In this document: positions 6,949-10,762 of the stretch, in pieces
Layout of the letters: each line of letters starts with the position of its first letter
Numbering within the stretch: position 1 is the first letter of the stretch
Origin: Sphingopyxis sp.
GTDB taxonomy: Bacteria; Pseudomonadota; Alphaproteobacteria; Sphingomonadales; Sphingomonadaceae
Assembly (NCBI GenBank): GCA_012035435.1
Contig: JAAUPH010000055.1
Location: forward strand, 1-10,762
Length of the DNA: 10,762 nt
Direction: 5' to 3'
Translations under genes and position numbers: made by a program
Notes under the pieces: generated by a model
Database searches by the model: none
What the model saw: the letters and a program-made list of their open reading frames with translations, nothing else
What the model was told of the DNA's origin: nothing

Positions 6949-9080
6949 ATGATTCGCAGATATGCTTCTAGTGCCATAGTGCTGGCCTTAATCGCCGGTG
7001 TACCAATGCCAGTGATGGCGCAGGTGGCCGACGACGACGGCTTTGCAAGCGATCCCACTACCGAAATCACCGTCACCGGGTCCAGGATCGGCGCCGCACT
7101 GGACGATATGCCGACCGCCATTTCTGTTCTGGGCCGCGAAGACTTGTCCAGCCAATTCCGTCTGTCCAGCAACCTGCTACGCGCGCTGGACGCCACGGTG
7201 CCGGGTCTGAATGTTTCCAGCGGCGACCGGTCGCAAAGTACGACAACGATCCGCGGGCGCACACCAAGTTTCCAGATCAACGGTGTGCCGGTTAATCAAG
7301 GCCTGCGCCCATCCAACAGCAATAGTGCAGTCCAGATCAGCCCCTATGGCCTTGACCGGATCGAAGTGGTGCGCGGCGCAACCGCCCTGTTCGGCGCGGG
7401 GTCACCCGGCGGGATCATTAACCTCATCACGCGGCGCGCGACGACCGACCGGGTGGAAATTGATGCGGTCGCGCAGACGGTCTTCAACACCAACAATGCG
7501 GGTGGCTCGTTCGCCAATGACCTCTACGCTGGCATCGGTCAGAAACTTGGCGTCTTCGATTATTATGCCGGGTTCGGATATCAGAATTACGGCGTCGAAC
7601 GCGACCCGAACGGTACGCGGTTGCCGGGGACCGAGTTTACCAGCCTAGCGCTGAACGGCTCGCTCGGCTGGGAGGTATCAAGCCAGACGCGGCTGCGGTT
7701 TACCGGGACTTGGTATCGCGAAAATCCGGGGCAGGAATATAATCAGGACGGCGCCGACATCGATGCCGGAACGGTGTTTCCGCGCGTCATCACGGTCAAC
7801 CCCAATCCGTTTCGCGAACAAGCCCGCGATGGCCTCTACACCCTGGCACTCAGCGTCGAGAGCGATGATGTGCTGGGGCATAAATTGTTGGCCGCCGCCT
7901 ATCATCAACGCCAGCAATTCCGGCAGCGCGCCAATTTTCAGGACGCCAACGGCGGCGCCGATGATTTCTTCAGCGATGATCGCACCAATCAGACCACCGG
8001 CCTGCGGTTGACGCTCGCGCGCAAATTCGCGCTGGGCCAGTCGGCGGATCTCGGTATCGAATATGGCGTCGATTATCAGCGTGACAATCTGATCCGGCTG
8101 CTGCTCGATCCGTCCGATCCGGCAACCGTCACCGGGTTCATCGCGCCCGACGTAACGCTCAACACCACCGGACTATTTGGTCAGGCGACGCTAACGATGG
8201 GTCGGTTCAAACTGTCGGGAGGGGCGCGGCAGGAGCTTTATCGCGGTAAGATTGGCACCAAGCTCGCCGATCTTGGCCTTCCCGGCACGGGCACGCCCGG
8301 CAATCTCAAAAAAGAAGATCTGCTGCTGCTCAACGCCGGGCTGGTCTATGATCTGACCAACCGGTTCCAGCTTTACGCCAGCTTCAATGAGGGCGCGGAA
8401 TTGACCCAAATTGGCCGCGCGGCGCGCCGGGCGACCGATCCCGGCCTGATCAGTCCGCAGCCTGCAATCTCCGAACAATATGAAGTCGGCGCGCGCGGCA
8501 ATGTCGGCGTGGTCAAGCTCAGCCTGGCCGGCTTCTATTCGCGGTCACAGGCGGCGTCGCTGCTGCAAGCCGATCCAAGCTGTGCGGGCCAGTCCTTCTG
8601 CCCCCTTATCCCCTTGCGCGCGCGCAACGCGTGTGGGGCGTCGAAGGCTCGGTCGATTGGAGCCCGACCGACACCCTCGACCTTGGCGGGATTTTCACAT
8701 GGCAACGCGGCGAAATCTTCGATGACGATGAAGCCCGCTTCATCCCCTTCGGAGCCGACACAGTGTCGCCAACCCGCTTCACAGCCTATGCGGCGTGGCG
8801 GCCGACAGCGAGGCTAAGCACGCGGCTGCAGGCCACTTATGTTGCGGCAGCCAATTTCTTTTCGACCACGGAGCAGGTCAATTTGGGCCTAATCAACACC
8901 CCGGCTTACTTCATTGCCGATCTGAACATTGGTTACAAAATCGGCCCCGGAGAGATTTCGCTCGGGATCGCCAACCTGTTTAACCGCGAATATGAAAATG
9001 TGACCAGTCTCGCCCGCGGGTTCACGCGGTCCTTCGCCGTCGGACGGCAAGTAACCATCGGGTATCAGGCGCGTTTTTGA
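6949..9080 (+). pseudogene. TonB-dependent siderophore receptor, frameshifted near its 3' end
   Basis: An outer-membrane receptor that would import a ferric siderophore with energy from TonB. From ATG 6949: signal peptide 1-24 (ends PVMA|Q), TonB-box-like EITVTG (39-44), plug domain (about 50-165) with TTTIRGRTPSFQINGVPVNQ (98-117) and IEVVRGATALFGAGSPGGII (138-157), then a 22-strand-type barrel with regular aromatic strands. Near 8614-8627 the frame breaks: up to LIPLRA the first frame is good; after it the receptor continues in another frame as QRVWGVEGSVDWSP to the typical end RQVTIGYQARF at 9080, with the terminal Phe usual for outer-membrane barrels. As written, the first frame runs to 8817 with about 64 unrelated residues. 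Adding one base (a C, giving LRAPQRVW) or removing one CG unit (LRAQRVW) restores about 710 residues, normal for the family. It is followed by a PepSY protein gene 12 bp later and preceded by a Fur box. The siderophore is not predictable. Confidence 0.88.
8614..8627. repeat. Perfect CG-rich palindrome at the receptor frameshift
   Basis: TTGCGCGCGCGCAA is its own reverse complement and consists of alternating CG units between TT and AA. It lies exactly where the TonB receptor frame breaks. Such a run is a slippage-prone spot both for polymerases and for sequencing, and it may be the product of the indel rather than a functional site. Confidence 0.6.
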
Positions 9081-9092
9081 GGCGTGGTAGCG

Positions 9093-10296
9093 ATGACGAC
9101 GGCCATGAAAGCCACACCAGAAGGCCGCCGCAAACAGGTGCCGCTCGGCTTTTGGCTACATTCCATCTTCGGCCTGAAGCTCAGCCTGTTTCTGGGGTTT
9201 GTCTGCCTGACCGGCACGATCGCCACGGTCAGCCACGAAATCGAATGGCTGTACAAACCACAGCTCAGGGCGACAGCGGTTACAGGACATACCGATTGGG
9301 CGCGATGTGGGATGCGGCAGCCCGCGCCCATCCCAAAGCCGCCATCACCGGCATTGGGAGTTTCGACCGCAACGACGCGAGCTATTTTGTAAAATCGGTT
9401 TCCGCCACAGACGCAACGGCGAAGATTTCGCCATCTATGTCGATCCGGGCACGGCGCGCGTCACAGGCCATGAGTATGGCCGCAGCTTTCAGGATTTCAT
9501 GCGCGCGCTCCATTACTACCTGTTCGCGCCGGGTGCGATCCCGATGTACATCGTCACGTCGCTCGGCTTTGTGCTAATCCTTTCGCTCGTCACCGGATTG
9601 ATTGCGTACAAGAAATTCTGGCGCGGTTTCTTTCGCAAACCCCGCTGGCATCGCGACCGCCGCACCTGGTTTGGCGATCTGCATCGCTTGATCGGACTAT
9701 GGTCGCTGTGGTTCGTCGCGGTGATCGGCCTGACGTCGATCTGGTATTTTGTCGAACATGCAGGGCTTGAGCTGAACACGGCGGAACCGACGATCGTGGC
9801 GACCGCGGGCATGCCGGCGGTCGATGGCGTTCAAATCAACCGCTGGGTCGCCAGTGCAAAGCGGCGGATGCCGGGCCTTGCGATTACCGGAATTGCCTTG
9901 CCCTATGACGTTGGGGGGGCCGTCATTGTCCAAGGCCAATGGCAGGCCTGGCTGGTCCGTGAACGCACCAACGCAGTCTTTATCAACCCCGCCACCAACC
10001 GCATTACCGGCACGCGCGTTGCACATGGCATGGGCGTGGGCGAACGCATCGTGCATACCGCCGACCCACTGCATTTCGGGACATTTGGCGGTTTGGCGAC
10101 AAAGCTGATCTGGGTGGCATTCGGCCTCGCCCTCACGGCGATGGCGGGCAGCGGTGCCTATATCTATGCCAAGCGGACGAAAATCGCCCTGTCATCGGGC
10201 GTGACTATCGCATTTCTCGACTATCTCGGCGCATGGAAATGGCCAAGCGTGATAACGATCGCTGGCGTGCCGATCATCAGCTTTTGGTTCTGGTAG
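9093..10296 (+). pseudogene. PepSY-TM protein, probable inner-membrane siderophore reductase, with two frameshifts
   Basis: A membrane protein of the PepSY-associated TM family, whose studied members next to siderophore receptors (FoxB, FpvG types) reduce ferric siderophores. The ATG at 9093 lies 12 bp after the receptor stop with GAGG 10 bases upstream; GTG 9084 is too close to that site. Frame 1 (9093-9300): first membrane segment LKLSLFLGFVCLTGTIATVS, up to GHTDW. Frame 2 (about 9302-9412): GAMWDAAARAHPKAAITGIG to VSATD, a PepSY-like strand-helix. Frame 3 (9414-10296): NGEDFAIYVDPGTARVTG, then membrane segments around 9540-9605, 9690-9755, 10105-10165 and 10245-10293. His in RALHYYLF, GDLHRLIG and DPLHFGTFGG are candidate haem or metal ligands. 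One missing G at 9298-9300 and one at 9413 would restore a 401-residue protein. As written, no product spans the whole. Operon position and the Fur box support an iron-uptake role. Confidence 0.85.
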
Positions 10297-10309
10297 AGCC
10301 CCTGCCCTC

Positions 10310-10762
10310 CTACCCCGCAAAATCAAACGGTGACCGCCCCCGCTCGCGGTCATTGAACATCAACGGCCGCCCAACCGGCGGGATCGACCGTTGCGGGCAG
10401 TTCGTCCGCGCGCATTTGCGGCAGCCGAGGCCGATGGCGGTAGCGGGGCGCGGATCATGTCGATGCTCCGCGCCGCCGCCTCCAGCGGCGCATGCCCGGC
10501 ATAGTCGTCCGCCGGATGGAACAGCCGCAGGTGCATCACTGCGAGAAACCCGTCTGCCTCCCGCACGATGCGCCGCACCTCGCCGCCGAGCAAGGGTTCG
10601 GCCCGCTCGCCGCCATCCATGCGGCTGAAGTCATGGTCGATCGCGAAGCCAAGTGGGACCTTGCGTATCTCGAAAAGGCCGGGCTCGCCGAGCAATGGGC
10701 CCACTGGACCGGTGACCCCGCGACCGCAACGGCTTGAACGCGCCCTCCACTCAAACCTAAGC
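10310..10762 (-). pseudogene. Unrecognised protein, C-terminal part, probably frameshifted (start outside window)
   Basis: I do not recognise this. Read on the minus strand, one frame is open from the window edge to about 10447 and includes RKVPLGFAIDHDFSRMDGGE, EVRRIVREADGFLAVMHLRL and YAGHAPLEAAARSIDMI. Removing one base from the C run at 10448-10445 continues it as RYRHRPRLPQMRADELPATV, then DPAGW. Removing one G at 10372-10370 continues as RPLMFNDRERGRSPFDFAG and a TAG stop (10312-10310), 13 bp from the convergent PepSY stop. GC at third codon positions in the first frame is high (about 83% by my hand count), slightly above that of first positions, which mildly favours this strand. The competing reading is a plus-strand frame ending at 10737 (KWDLAYLEKAGLAEQWAHWT near its end); the two are in codon register, so one is the shadow of the other. 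No motif or domain is firm. Confidence 0.4.

Noticed and set aside
10331..10352. Inverted repeat TGACCGC / GCGGTCA with 8-base loop as a terminator after the PepSY gene
   Set aside because: The stem is only 7 bp and no T run follows on either strand. It also falls inside the probable end of the minus-strand gene, where the codons explain it.

Overview
The window looks like chromosomal DNA from an alphaproteobacterium of the Sphingomonadales (Sphingopyxis, Novosphingobium or Sphingorhabdus type). The evidence is the GC-rich codon use, a PEP-CTERM/XrtA exopolysaccharide regulatory module in the order usual for sphingomonads, and an iron-uptake TonB receptor followed by a PepSY protein. The genus call is inference; no rRNA or marker gene is present.

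Left part (1-5060, all minus strand): a tightly packed operon read right to left. It holds a membrane-bound sugar transferase (5060-3672), the sensor kinase PrsK (3655-1539), the sigma-54-type response regulator PrsR (1542-163) and the first 54 codons of a lipoprotein, probably the TPR protein PrsT (162 to the window edge). prsK and prsR overlap by 4 bases (GTGA), and the prsT start codon touches the prsR stop codon. The transferase would begin a lipid-linked exopolysaccharide; PrsK/PrsR would control PEP-CTERM/exosortase genes. prsK is split by a one-base frameshift three codons after its phosphoacceptor histidine.

Middle (5061-6771): a 167-bp divergent promoter region carries two near-identical 22-bp direct repeats 41 bp apart, good candidates for a PrsR or related operator. 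To its right is a secreted glycine-zipper/SH3 protein (5228-6079, plus). A crotonase-family (enoyl-CoA hydratase/isomerase) gene (6771-6094, minus) converges on it.

Right part (6772-10296, plus strand): a likely Fur box lies just before a TonB-dependent siderophore receptor gene (6949-9080), which is followed after 12 bp by a PepSY-TM protein gene (9093-10296), probably an inner-membrane ferric-siderophore reductase. Together they form an iron-regulated uptake unit. Both genes are frameshifted as given, the receptor once and the PepSY gene twice.

End (10297-10762): probably the C-terminal part of an unrecognised minus-strand gene ending at 10310, itself apparently interrupted by two one-base shifts.

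The many one-base indels, nearly all in short runs of one base, inside otherwise well-conserved proteins are more simply explained by assembly or sequencing error than by independent gene death, but this cannot be settled from the sequence. I saw no tRNA, rRNA, CRISPR array, insertion sequence or phage gene. I did not find a convincingly new system; the strongest leads are the paired operator repeats and the frameshift pattern.
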